DNA of 64,000 bases from Clostridium sp. CAG:762 (GTDB taxonomy: Bacteria > Bacillota_I > Bacilli_A > RF39 > UBA660): positions 54,721 through 118,720 of the forward strand of contig HF996799.1 in NCBI GenBank assembly GCA_000432575.1. The letters run 5' to 3'. Below are positions 16,336 to 24,447 of the stretch, piece by piece. The notes under the pieces are model-generated. The model was not told the DNA's origin, ran no database searches, and worked only from the letters and a program-made list of their open reading frames with translations. A program made the translations under genes and the position numbers. How positions within the stretch are numbered: the stretch's first letter is position 1; each line of letters opens with the position of its first letter.

Positions 16336-17334
16336 TTATTTAGATACAGGAATTGTACTAATAGATCTAGCTACTTGCAATAACTCACTGGTAGAAGTAA
16401 CATCACTTATTACATAATATTCAATACCATTACTAACCCAATTAACCGAATTATCACTTATTGATGCAACAGTATCCACAAGTAACTCAGGTTCTCCATA
16501 AGTAGGCACAATTACATGACTATCTTCCATTTTTGCTGTTTCCTCAATTAATACAAATGGACTATCTCCCTCAAATGTAAGAATTAACCTCTCACCATCC
16601 TCCTTAGTTACCGTATCTTTACTAGTTAAATGTGTATTGAGTGGCAAGTACATAGGATATATTATATCTTCTATCTTTGTAACCTCTTTTAATTCACTAG
16701 TATCTGCACTAGCATTAATATTCTCGTTTAAATCAAAATAATTATCCTTAAAAGTAGCCTTCATATCAATTTTATCAAAAACCATTTTAATCTGTAAATT
16801 ATTACTATCATCTAATACTTGAACCTCTTTAATATTATAATTCTTATCAACATATACCACTTGCTTACTTAATTTTCTATTATTAGGATAATTAACCTTA
16901 GAAGTAATTACATAAAATTTTCCCTTTTCCTGAAATTTTTTACCCTCATCATCCTTAATATCATCTACTATTGACTGAAGTAAATACACTTGAGAATTAT
17001 TATAAGGCCATTCGCTTTGAAATTTAAAACTCTTATTAAGTGAAGGCGTTACAACATAAACTCCATCTTTGTTTCTTAAAATTATTTGTTCATGATTATT
17101 TGCCATATTCTTTAAATATACTTTAAAATAATCACCCTTTTTATAAGAAACATTAACCTCATATTCATAAGTATCTTCATTATTTATTATTTCCATTTTT
17201 CCACTTAAATTATAACCCTTACTTTTTTCTATTTTTTTAGCCAATTGACTAGTAACATCTTTTTCAGTTACCCTGCCACATCCAACCAATAAAAAACAAC
17301 ATAATAGTATTAAAAATGTTATTTTCTTTTTCAT
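16336..17334 (-). CDS. YdcC/GerS-like sporulation lipoprotein with LolA-type domain
   Basis: A 332-aa lipoprotein: basic start, hydrophobic signal and lipobox LLVGC with Cys19. The mature part begins with a beta-rich LolA-like region (about 30-210), typically built of strands such as YNLSGKMEI and YEYEVNVSYKKGDYFKVYLKN. A C-terminal DUF4367-like region (about 215-332) ends in a helix of the form LLQVARSI. This order matches the sporulation proteins YdcC of Bacillus and GerS of clostridia, the latter needed for spore germination. Assignment is by architecture, not by catalytic motif. AGGTGA precedes the ATG; it is a single-gene unit. Confidence 0.7.
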   Translation of the reverse strand: MKKKITFLILLCCFLLVGCGRVTEKDVTSQLAKKIEKSKGYNLSGKMEIINNEDTYEYEVNVSYKKGDYFKVYLKNMANNHEQIILRNKDGVYVVTPSLNKSFKFQSEWPYNNSQVYLLQSIVDDIKDDEGKKFQEKGKFYVITSKVNYPNNRKLSKQVVYVDKNYNIKEVQVLDDSNNLQIKMVFDKIDMKATFKDNYFDLNENINASADTSELKEVTKIEDIIYPMYLPLNTHLTSKDTVTKEDGERLILTFEGDSPFVLIEETAKMEDSHVIVPTYGEPELLVDTVASISDNSVNWVSNGIEYYVISDVTSTSELLQVARSISTIPVSK

Positions 17335-17441
17335 TTTTCACCTCATTTTTCTTTCTAATAAATTATATTTGACAAAAATGTTAATATGCTGAATATTTTA
17401 TCTTTTTTTGTAAATATTAATAATAATGAAAGGAGTAATAT

Positions 17442-17636
17442 ATGAATGCACTTCTAAAAACAAGTTTAGTAATTGCCATAATTGGAGCAATTAACTGGGG
17501 TCTTGTTGGTATATTTAACTTTAATCTTGTAGAGTTTTTATTTAAAGAAGGTAGCTTGATAACTAGAATTATCTATGCTATAGTCTTTGCCGCAGGACTA
17601 ATATGCACTGCTATTTTGGCTAAAGATCTAGATTAG
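17442..17636 (+). CDS. DUF378 family small membrane protein
   Basis: A 64-aa protein with two membrane helices and the DUF378 hallmark GAINWGLVGIFNFNLVEFLF. Close relatives are found in many Firmicutes, with unknown function. GAAAGGAG is the ribosome-binding site. A TTGACA at 17369-17374 with an AT-rich -10 region about 17 bases later may be its promoter. It stands alone between divergent and convergent neighbours. Confidence 0.88.
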   Translation: MNALLKTSLVIAIIGAINWGLVGIFNFNLVEFLFKEGSLITRIIYAIVFAAGLICTAILAKDLD

Positions 17637-17664
17637 GAAATAATTAACTATTATTTTCTTTTTT
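17636..17664 (+). terminator. terminator after the DUF378 gene
   Basis: GAAATAAT pairs with ATTATTTTC with one bulged base, followed by TTTTTT. Confidence 0.5.
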
Positions 17665-17710
17665 CATAATCTAATTAATTAAAAAAATCATCTAATTCAT
17701 AACTAGCTAA

Positions 17711-17741
17711 AAATAAAAAACTTCCCAATATAGGAAGTTTT
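17711..17741 (-). terminator. terminator of the cdaA-cdaR unit
   Basis: On the minus strand AAAACTTCC and GGAAGTTTT form a perfect 9-bp stem with a 7-base loop and a T-rich tail. Confidence 0.8.
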
Positions 17742-17749
17742 AATATTAA

Positions 17750-19114
17750 TTATTTACTAATTATCTTAACCTTAACTTTAGTTGTTTTAGGAGTATAATT
17801 AGCACGCACTTCTTCACCAGAAACAATAACAGTAACTTCATGTTCTCCAATACCAAAACCAGTTAAATCAATTGTTGCATTAATCATGCTAGCATCAATG
17901 CTATTAAGAACACTCTCAGTACCTTTAACAATAACTGAAGTTGTATTAGAACTCTTATCTAAAGCCACTACCTTATAATTAGAATCCAAATTAGTAACCT
18001 CAATATAAATATCTTCAAATTCCTTAGTAATCTCCTTATCCAAAGATACATTAACAGTAGTAGAAGATTCGGAAATATATCTAATACCAGAAGGTTTATT
18101 CAAAATAGCATTATAAGTTTTAGCATTATTTAATCCAGTAACATCCACTTCAACAGGTATATATTGAATATTATTAATTACATCCTCATTACCATAAATA
18201 GTAACTTTAGTAACTGAAGAAGTAATCGAACTAATTGCCTTACCAAATTCCACATCACCAACAGGTATAACCTTAATAGGCACTTCTTTATGTGGTGAAA
18301 TAATACTAATAGTAGCAGTAACCTTACTAGGAACCATCTCAACATCTACCACATTGCCATTATTATCATAAGCCACTAACTTAACATCACTTAAATTGGT
18401 AACTCCAACACTAGGATCCACAATATTTCCAATATCCACTAATGCTTTAACTGTAGAAACCTGTTTCAAACGATGATCAGCACCTTTAATAATAATCTCT
18501 TTTTGATCAATATCAACACTTTGAATAGATAACTTAGTATTAAGTGTATCTTGATTTAAAACATCAACAGTTGTTGTCCTAGATTCAGACAACTTAGGAT
18601 ATATTGTTATATTAGCAGTCGATGGATCTAATTTATAATCAATTCTTGATACATCATTTTCATATTTTAATTCTACCTTGTGAGTACCAGGCTTTAATCC
18701 AGACAAATCAACAGTAACATTCTTAGTAGATAATTGCTTAGCCAAGAACAAGTCAGCTCTTCTACCTATTAAAACAACATCAACTTCAGTAGGTAAACCC
18801 TCAACTACATAGGCTTCAGTATTATAAGTAGCTTCAACCTTTTGGTTGCGCAACACTTCAGCCGAAGATTCTACTAAAGTATAAGTCTTGTTATCTACAA
18901 CAAAGAAGAAACCTAAAGCCAAAATAAGTGAAATAAATATCAAAGTATTCTTTCTAGTAAGCCACCTCTCAAAATTGCGACTCCCTTTCCCGTTGCGCTC
19001 AGTAATCATTAAAATAAACTTTGTAATAGGCACAACTATATACTTATCAATTTTTTTAAATATCAATTTAAATAATCTAAATATTCCACGATATAAACCC
19101 TTAATTATCTTCAT
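17750..19114 (-). CDS. cdaR: CdaR, YbbR-domain regulator of diadenylate cyclase
   Basis: CdaR is an extracytoplasmic partner that regulates the membrane cyclase CdaA. The 454-aa protein has a basic N-terminus, one membrane helix (about 55-72, TLIFISLILALGFFFVV) and about four tandem YbbR beta domains. Repeats are marked by recurring patterns such as LPTEVDVVLIG, ...KEVPIKVIPVG and ...SSTTVNVSLDKEI. It overlaps cdaA by 14 bases with AGGTGAT inside the cdaA end. glmM, the usual third gene, does not follow; the unit stops at a terminator. Confidence 0.9.
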   Translation of the reverse strand: MKIIKGLYRGIFRLFKLIFKKIDKYIVVPITKFILMITERNGKGSRNFERWLTRKNTLIFISLILALGFFFVVDNKTYTLVESSAEVLRNQKVEATYNTEAYVVEGLPTEVDVVLIGRRADLFLAKQLSTKNVTVDLSGLKPGTHKVELKYENDVSRIDYKLDPSTANITIYPKLSESRTTTVDVLNQDTLNTKLSIQSVDIDQKEIIIKGADHRLKQVSTVKALVDIGNIVDPSVGVTNLSDVKLVAYDNNGNVVDVEMVPSKVTATISIISPHKEVPIKVIPVGDVEFGKAISSITSSVTKVTIYGNEDVINNIQYIPVEVDVTGLNNAKTYNAILNKPSGIRYISESSTTVNVSLDKEITKEFEDIYIEVTNLDSNYKVVALDKSSNTTSVIVKGTESVLNSIDASMINATIDLTGFGIGEHEVTVIVSGEEVRANYTPKTTKVKVKIISK

Positions 19115-19931
19115 TTATATCACCTGTACTTTCTTCCTCAAACTCATCATCAAGAAGCACTTCTTTTTTAGGACTAAGTTCCTCAACTAATATCATTTTA
19201 GCATCCTCTAAAGATAGATTATAATTTAACACACCATTAATAGCAATAGAAACACGTCCTGTTTCCTCGGATACCACTAAAGCAATTGCATCAGTTTCCT
19301 CACTAATACCTAAAGCCGCACGATGCCTTGTTCCCAAACGTTTATTAATTTTATTACTAATACTAACAGGAAAAACTGCACTAGCACTAGTAATTCTATC
19401 CCCTTGAATAATCACACCGCCATCGTGAAGTGGATTTCTTGGGAAAAATATTGAAATCAAAAGTTCTGCCGAAATATCAGCATATATCTTTTTACTTCTT
19501 CCAATATAATCATTCAAACTAACATCACGCTCAATAACAATCAAAGCACCTATTCTTGCTTTTTTTAAATATTCCACAGAAGACATTATCTCATATATCA
19601 TCTTCTCACGCTCATCCATGCTTAATATTTTATGCCTTCCTAGTAACTGACTTCTACCCAAGTGTTCCAGCATATTCCTAATTTCAGGTTGAAATATAAT
19701 AATAAGTGCAAGAGGTCCCCACATAATTACATATTCAAGCAAAAGCCCAATAGTAACCAAATTCAACCAATCACTAATTAATTTAATTACTATAACAAAT
19801 AATATTCCTTTAAATAAAAGAACCATCTTAACATTGTTTCTTAAATTCTTAAGTAAAAAATAAAAAACTAACCATACCAAAGAAATATCAATAATTTTTT
19901 GTATAATAGTTAATATACTATTTAATGTCAT
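19101..19931 (-). CDS. cdaA: membrane diadenylate cyclase CdaA
   Basis: Makes the second messenger cyclic di-AMP from two ATP, controlling potassium and osmotic balance. The 276 aa have three N-terminal membrane helices (about 10-80) and a DAC domain. Catalytic blocks: the usual DGA reads DGG (170-172, in PLHDGGVII), and RHR is intact (202-204, GTRHRAALG). SEETGRVSIA closes the core. A tail of about 20 acidic residues (DDEFEEES...) is longer than usual. Co-transcribed with cdaR. The DGA to DGG change is conservative, so activity is probably kept. Confidence 0.93.
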   Translation of the reverse strand: MTLNSILTIIQKIIDISLVWLVFYFLLKNLRNNVKMVLLFKGILFVIVIKLISDWLNLVTIGLLLEYVIMWGPLALIIIFQPEIRNMLEHLGRSQLLGRHKILSMDEREKMIYEIMSSVEYLKKARIGALIVIERDVSLNDYIGRSKKIYADISAELLISIFFPRNPLHDGGVIIQGDRITSASAVFPVSISNKINKRLGTRHRAALGISEETDAIALVVSEETGRVSIAINGVLNYNLSLEDAKMILVEELSPKKEVLLDDEFEEESTGDINEDN

Positions 19932-20061
19932 ATAATTTACCCAACTCCATTTCTTTTAATTAATTATATCATAACACAAAAAAAAAATCACTAGTAAAAA
20001 TAATAAAATTAATTCAACCAATCCCTAATAACAATAAAACCATTATAATAAAAGCAAAAAC

Positions 20062-20082
20062 AAAAAAGAGCATTAGCTCTTC
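20062..20082 (-). terminator. terminator of the CotD-like gene
   Basis: On the minus strand AAGAGC and GCTCTT form a stem with a 4-base loop, followed by TTTTTG. Confidence 0.75.
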
Positions 20083-20091
20083 AAAACAAAA

Positions 20092-20427
20092 CTATTTAAA
20101 TTGGCAACAAGAACCACATTGTTCATTAGTTACTACATTTTCTTCACAACAAGTATATCTTGGCTGATAAGTATGTCTATAAATATGATGATTAATTATT
20201 CTTGTATTAATTGGACATACATGTGGTACTTCATGTACAAAGTTGCGGTGAACCACACGTTCTTGAGGGGTTTCCACCATTGGACTACTATAACTTCCCG
20301 TCATTGGTTGGTTATACCCCATCATATTTGTATTAGTATTTGTATTCATGTTAGCATTTTGATTAGTTATATTAATATCAATATCTGTTGGAAAACCATC
20401 TTGCCTAAAATCATTATTACAGCACAT
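20092..20427 (-). CDS. CotD-like spore coat protein
   Basis: A 111-aa protein whose C-terminal half matches the CotD coat family pattern: HRNFVHEVPHVCP, then TRIINHHIYRHTYQP with spaced histidines, then paired cysteines near the end (TCCEEN, CGSCC). The N-terminus has CCNN followed by an Asn/Thr-rich stretch (about 20-36). Cys and His content is high, typical of cross-linked coat proteins. A very strong AGGAGGAG site precedes it. The promoter carries a CATATTATA element fitting the mother-cell sigma-K -10 form. Expected to be deposited on the spore surface late in sporulation; not proven. Confidence 0.65.
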   Translation of the reverse strand: MCCNNDFRQDGFPTDIDINITNQNANMNTNTNTNMMGYNQPMTGSYSSPMVETPQERVVHRNFVHEVPHVCPINTRIINHHIYRHTYQPRYTCCEENVVTNEQCGSCCQFK

Positions 20428-20449
20428 TTGAACTCCTCCTATCTACCTT

Positions 20450-20458
20450 TATAATATG
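20450..20458 (-). promoter_or_regulatory. candidate sigma-K/E-type -10 element
   Basis: Minus strand CATATTATA fits CATAnnnTA, the sigma-K -10 form, 7 bases before the expected transcript start of the coat-like gene. The -35 AC is not at the ideal distance. Confidence 0.35.
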
Positions 20459-20517
20459 TTTAATCTAATTTTTGAGATAGTATAAAAGTCCAATTATTTA
20501 ACTTTTAATAAATTTAA

Positions 20518-21825
20518 CTAAAAAGGAAGTTTTAAATTACCATTACTAAACATCTTCATTAATTTTTTAGACTCCTCAAATTGCTTCAACAAAGCATTAA
20601 CTTCAGTAACACTAGTTCCAGATCCCTTAGCAATTCTCTCTTTCCTAGAAGCCTTTAAAATATTAGGGTTCTTCCTTTCATAAGGAGTCATTGATAAAAT
20701 AATTGCTTCAATATGAGATAATCTCTTAGAATCAATATTAACATTATTAAGCCCCATTTTTTTAGCACCAGGCAACAATTTAATAAGATTTTCAAGAGGT
20801 CCCAACTTCTTAATCTGCTTCATTTGATCAAGAAAATCCTCTAAATCAAACTCTCCCTTACTCATTTTTTTAGCCATCTTCTTAGCGTCTTCCTCGTCGA
20901 TTTCAGCCTCAACCTTTTCTACAATACTTAAAATATCTCCCATACCAAGAATTCTACTAGCCATTCTATCAGGATAAAATTGGACAAGACCATCCATCTT
21001 TTCACTAACACCAATAAATTTAATAGGAATATTAGTTAAATGCCTAACAGATAAAGCAACACCACCTCTTGTATCCCCATCTAATTTAGTAAGAATTACT
21101 CCAGTTAATTTAAGTTTTTCATTAAAACCAGTAATTACATTAATAGCATCCTGCCCCATCATACTATCAATAACTAATATTGTCTCATCCTGTTTAATTT
21201 CACTGGTAATATTTTGTAATTCTAACATTAACTCATCATCAACGTGCAATCTACCAGCCGTGTCCACAATAACATAATCATATCCGTTTTCCTTAGCATA
21301 TTTAATACCATTACTAGCTATCTTTACAGGATTACCCTTACCTTCAGTATAAACATAAATATTTAACTGCTTACCTATTTGTATCAATTGATCTATTGCC
21401 GCAGGCCTATATACATCGCAAGCAATAAGCATTGGTTTTTTACCATGCTTTTTTCTCAAAAAATTAGCTAACTTACCAGCCGTTGTTGTCTTACCAGAAC
21501 CTTGCAAACCAACCAGCATTGTAACAGTAAAATCCTTGTTAATAATTAATTCTTCCTTTTCTCCACCTAATAACTCAGTTAATTCTTCCTTAACTATCTT
21601 AACAAACATTTCACCAGGAGATAAACTCTTCTTAACCTCTTCTCCTAAAGCCTTTTCTCTAACTGTATTAGTAAACTCCTTAACAACCTTATAATTAACA
21701 TCAGCCTCAAGCAAAGAAAGTCTAATTTCTCGCATCATACCACTAATATTATCCTCAGTAATTTTTCCATACCCTCTTATATCCTTAACAATTTTTTGCA
21801 ATCTATCGCTTAAATTTTCAAACAT
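20518..21825 (-). CDS. ffh: signal recognition particle protein Ffh
   Basis: The SRP54 GTPase binds signal sequences through 4.5S/6S-type SRP RNA and delivers ribosomes to FtsY. The 435 aa comprise the N domain, the G domain with GLQGSGKTTTAGK, DTAGR and TKLDGDTRGG, and a short methionine-rich M domain (LDQMKQIKKLGP, ending NLKLPF). ATG 21825 follows GGGTGAT; the longer frame starts inside that site, the same configuration as yabG. It stands alone; no ylxM precedes it. Confidence 0.96.
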   Translation of the reverse strand: MFENLSDRLQKIVKDIRGYGKITEDNISGMMREIRLSLLEADVNYKVVKEFTNTVREKALGEEVKKSLSPGEMFVKIVKEELTELLGGEKEELIINKDFTVTMLVGLQGSGKTTTAGKLANFLRKKHGKKPMLIACDVYRPAAIDQLIQIGKQLNIYVYTEGKGNPVKIASNGIKYAKENGYDYVIVDTAGRLHVDDELMLELQNITSEIKQDETILVIDSMMGQDAINVITGFNEKLKLTGVILTKLDGDTRGGVALSVRHLTNIPIKFIGVSEKMDGLVQFYPDRMASRILGMGDILSIVEKVEAEIDEEDAKKMAKKMSKGEFDLEDFLDQMKQIKKLGPLENLIKLLPGAKKMGLNNVNIDSKRLSHIEAIILSMTPYERKNPNILKASRKERIAKGSGTSVTEVNALLKQFEESKKLMKMFSNGNLKLPF

Positions 21826-21894
21826 AATATCACCCATCCCATATAATTAATTGCCTCTCTTATTAAAAAATAAAAAATTTTTTCAAAAAAACCC

Positions 21895-21923
21895 TTGATT
21901 TTTAGTAAATTTACTTATATAAT
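21895..21923 (+). promoter_or_regulatory. promoter of tRNA-Gly
   Basis: TTGATT (21895-21900), 17 bases, TATAAT (21918-21923), 15 bases before the mature tRNA. Confidence 0.85.
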
Positions 21924-21937
21924 AATGTACATGAACT

Positions 21938-22012
21938 GCGGATGTGGTTTAATGGTTAGAATACGGCCTTGCCAAGGCTGTGATGGGGGTTCGATTCCCC
22001 TCGTCCGCTCCA
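21938..22012 (+). tRNA. tRNA-Gly (anticodon GCC), CCA encoded
   Basis: A full cloverleaf can be folded. The acceptor stem GCGGATG pairs with CGTCCGC (one G-U pair). The anticodon arm is CGGCC-TTGCCAA-GGCTG with anticodon GCC at 21971-21973. The T arm has GGTTCGATTCC, the discriminator base is T and CCA is encoded at 22010-22012. It reads GGC and GGT. It is a solitary gene with its own promoter and terminator. Confidence 0.96.
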
Positions 22013-22023
22013 AAAGATATAAT

Positions 22024-22052
22024 CTAATTCACATAAGTGAGTTAGTTTTTTT
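22024..22052 (+). terminator. terminator of tRNA-Gly
   Basis: CTAATTCAC pairs with GTGAGTTAG (one G-U pair) around ATAA, followed by seven Ts. Confidence 0.85.
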
Positions 22053-22190
22053 ATACCTTTTTTCACATACATTAAAACTTAACAAAATTATTATACAATA
22101 TATTAAATAATTTTACAACCCACCACCTCAATCATCCTACTTAATTGTACCATATATTCTTCAAATATTAATTAAAAAATTAAAAACGAA

Positions 22191-22219
22191 TTGCTTATTT
22201 TTAACTAAAATGCTATAAT
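22191..22219 (+). promoter_or_regulatory. rubrerythrin promoter
   Basis: TTGCTT (22191-22196), 17 bases, extended -10 TGCTATAAT with TATAAT at 22214-22219. Confidence 0.75.
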
Positions 22220-22226
22220 TTAAATA

Positions 22227-22242
22227 ACTAGTAATTACTAGT
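22227..22242 (+). promoter_or_regulatory. 16-bp perfect palindrome between -10 box and ribosome-binding site, candidate operator
   Basis: ACTAGTAATTACTAGT is its own reverse complement. It starts 8 bases after the -10 box and ends just before AAAGGAGG, so a bound repressor would cover the transcript start. It does not match the PerR or CIRCE consensus. Confidence 0.5.
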
Positions 22243-22255
22243 AAAAGGAGGAATT

Positions 22256-22798
22256 ATGGAATTAAAAGGAAGTAAAACAGAAAAAAATTTAATCGCCGCT
22301 TTTGCTGGAGAAAGTCAAGCTCGCAACAAGTACACATATTATGCATCAAAAGCAAGAAAAGATGGTTATGAACAAATCGCAGCTATATTTGAAGAAACTG
22401 CAAACAACGAAAAAGAACATGCCAAATTATGGTTTAAAGAACTTCACGGAGGAGAAATCCCAAAAACAGAAGAAAATCTAGCCTCAGCCGCGGCAGGTGA
22501 AAATTACGAATGGACAGACATGTATGCTGAGTTTGCCCGTATAGCCAAAGAAGAAGGCTTTGATAGAATAGCATATCTGTTTGAAGAAGTTGCAAAAATT
22601 GAAAAAGAGCACGAAGAAAGATATCTAACCTTACTAAAAAATGTTAAAGAAAATAAAGTTTTCCACAAAGATGGGGATAAAATATGGATATGCCGTAACT
22701 GTGGACACGTTTATATCGGAGCAAATGCCAAAGAGGTATGCCCAGTATGTAATCATCCACAAAGCTTTATGGAAGTAAAAAATGAAAACTATAAATAA
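22256..22798 (+). CDS. rbr: rubrerythrin
   Basis: A non-haem diiron peroxidase that removes hydrogen peroxide in anaerobes. The 180 aa have the ferritin-like four-helix domain with two ExxH-type iron sites (FAGESQARN near 17 and [10 protein letters not shown] near 50; then [13 protein letters not shown] near 112) and a C-terminal rubredoxin domain with CRNCG and CPVCNHP. It is a single-gene unit with a good promoter and a palindrome over the transcript start, suggesting redox or peroxide control. Its presence supports an anaerobic lifestyle. Confidence 0.95.
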   Translation: MELKGSKTEKNLIAAFAGESQARNKYTYYASKARKDGYEQIAAIFEETANNEKEHAKLWFKELHGGEIPKTEENLASAAAGENYEWTDMYAEFARIAKEEGFDRIAYLFEEVAKIEKEHEERYLTLLKNVKENKVFHKDGDKIWICRNCGHVYIGANAKEVCPVCNHPQSFMEVKNENYK

Positions 22799-22815
22799 AA
22801 AAAGGAAGATGTTAA

Positions 22816-23712
22816 TTAAACATAGTCCTTTTTAATATGATCAATATAATCCTCAACATCAAAAACAGTTTTATTAAAATCACTAAAACAAACATCAAAC
22901 CATTTAATATTCATCTTATTATTCATAAAAGTATATTGCCTTTTTGCATAATGCCTAGAATTCTTCTTAATTAACTCAACCATTTCTTCATAAGATATAT
23001 CCCCTTTAAAATAACTTATTACTTCCTTATAACCAATACCAGTAAGAAGAGGCTTCTCTATTAAATTATTATCATAAAAATATTTAACCTCATTAATTAA
23101 CCCCGCATTAATCATATTATCTACCCTTTTATTAATAATAGTATAAAGCTTATCACGCGATGTAGTAAGACCAATAAAAATAGCATCCTTATATAATAAC
23201 TCATTACCATCATCATTCTCATTAATACTAGTACCATTTTCCAAATAATAATTGAGTGCCCGAATAATTCTCCTACGATTATACCTATCAACATCAACAT
23301 CTTTATCTAACTTAATTAATCTCTCATATAATTCCTCTGTACTAATATTATCATAAACATTATTAATTCTATTTTTCTTAAATGTATAATTATAAAGCAA
23401 AGCCTTAATATATAAAGCACTACCACCAACAATAATAATATTCTTATTCAGCCCAACAAACCTATCAATAATCTTCCTACCATCTTTTTGATAATCATAA
23501 ATAGAATAAGGTTCACTTATATCAAGTATATCAATCAAGTAGTGCTTTAACCCTTCCATTTCTTCCTTCTTAACTTTAGCCGTTCCAATATCAAGCCCTC
23601 TATACACTTGCATAGCATCAGCATTAATAATAACAGCATCATATACTTTAGCCAGGTTAATGCTCAGCTTCGTTTTACCTACTCCAGTAGGCCCCGTAAT
23701 AACTATAATCAT
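22816..23712 (-). CDS. miaA: tRNA dimethylallyltransferase MiaA
   Basis: Adds an isopentenyl group to A37 of tRNAs reading UNN codons, improving translation fidelity. The 298 aa contain the P-loop GPTGVGKT (7-14), the INADAMQVYRGLDIGTAK substrate block (normally DSMQ, here DAMQ) and LTGIGYKEV near 225. GGGTGG precedes the ATG. It is downstream of a 73-aa unknown gene in one transcript. Confidence 0.94.
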   Translation of the reverse strand: MIIVITGPTGVGKTKLSINLAKVYDAVIINADAMQVYRGLDIGTAKVKKEEMEGLKHYLIDILDISEPYSIYDYQKDGRKIIDRFVGLNKNIIIVGGSALYIKALLYNYTFKKNRINNVYDNISTEELYERLIKLDKDVDVDRYNRRRIIRALNYYLENGTSINENDDGNELLYKDAIFIGLTTSRDKLYTIINKRVDNMINAGLINEVKYFYDNNLIEKPLLTGIGYKEVISYFKGDISYEEMVELIKKNSRHYAKRQYTFMNNKMNIKWFDVCFSDFNKTVFDVEDYIDHIKKDYV

Positions 23713-23724
23713 GTTACCACCCTA

Positions 23725-23946
23725 TTACTTATCCTCGTTGTCTAAACTCAATACCCTAACCTTACCAGTTTCTTTTTCACAAGGATTAAGTAAACTAATC
23801 AAAGCCTTTAAATTCTCATTTAATTCCTTAATATCACTATCTAATTTAGAAGCATTATCATTAAACTTTCTAAGATCATATTTCAAATCACAAGCCCTTT
23901 TCAATGAATATGTAAGTGATTCCATAACATCTCGATCATAACCCAT
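23725..23946 (-). CDS. unknown small helical protein, 73 aa
   Basis: Not recognised. A charged, heptad-like helical protein (LKRACDLKYDLRKF...DSDIKELNENLKAL) with two cysteines, likely a coiled-coil dimer in the cytoplasm. Start at 23946 is supported by GGGAGGAG 10 bases upstream and by a consensus promoter. It is the first gene of a two-gene unit with miaA. Confidence 0.7.
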   Translation of the reverse strand: MGYDRDVMESLTYSLKRACDLKYDLRKFNDNASKLDSDIKELNENLKALISLLNPCEKETGKVRVLSLDNEDK

Positions 23947-23975
23947 ACCTATTTCTCCTCCCAAAACTTTGACTT

Positions 23976-24004
23976 ATCATAACAAAAAAACCAATTATTG
24001 TCAA
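23976..24004 (-). promoter_or_regulatory. sigma-A promoter of the small protein-miaA unit
   Basis: Minus strand: TTGACA (24004-23999), 17 bases, TATGAT (23981-23976). Confidence 0.85.
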
Positions 24005-24167
24005 AGGTATTTTATGAAAATACTAGAAATAATTTATTTTTTAGTATATAATCATAAATAAAAATAGCAATTTAATATATGCTACAATAAGTAGCATATA
24101 TGTAATCTCCTGTTGCTAGTAAATTAACTATTTTAAGAATAAAATTATTTTAAAAGAAGGAATATTA

Positions 24168-24398
24168 TGATATTAGGACAAAAACTAAAAGAAATAAGAA
24201 AAAATTTATCAACTGTGGTAAACTTAAATTAGATAAATAGTAACCATTAGAATTAATTTAAAATATAAAAGATAATACTGGAGCTTAACTATTAGAATTA
24301 TCTTTATTTACATCAAAATTATAACACAAAATCAGCCAAACCATAACACAAGTAGCAAGACTTTAGAAATGTTAGAACAATTGTATGTTTTATCTTGA
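24168..24398 (+). pseudogene. remnant of an Xre-type helix-turn-helix regulator
   Basis: The 440-base gap before gltX holds a start, ATG 24168 behind GAAGGAAT, that encodes MILGQKLKEIRKNLS, the typical opening of Xre regulators, but it stops after 21 codons. In the same frame, 24330-24398 reads SKTLEMLEQLYVLS and then stops, like the helix that closes Xre HTH domains (...LEMLEKLSKLYNVSLD). The middle, with the recognition helix, is unrecognisable. This looks like an old, deleted regulator. The evidence is short motif matching, so confidence is moderate. Confidence 0.4.
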
Positions 24399-24423
24399 CT
24401 TTATATTTTACCTGTATTATAAT
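24395..24423 (+). promoter_or_regulatory. promoter of gltX
   Basis: TTGACT (24395-24400), 17 bases, TATAAT (24418-24423). The resulting leader is only about 20 bases long, so no T-box fits. Confidence 0.88.
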
Positions 24424-24447
24424 TAATGTGCTAGGAAGTGAGAAATT

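Noticed and set aside
20101..20454. Plus-strand frame opposite the CotD-like gene
   Set aside because: It lacks a ribosome-binding site, and the minus-strand gene has a very strong one plus a terminator.
24005..24447. T-box leader for gltX
   Set aside because: The promoter lies about 25 bases before the start codon, leaving no room for a T-box, and no specifier stem or T-box sequence is seen.
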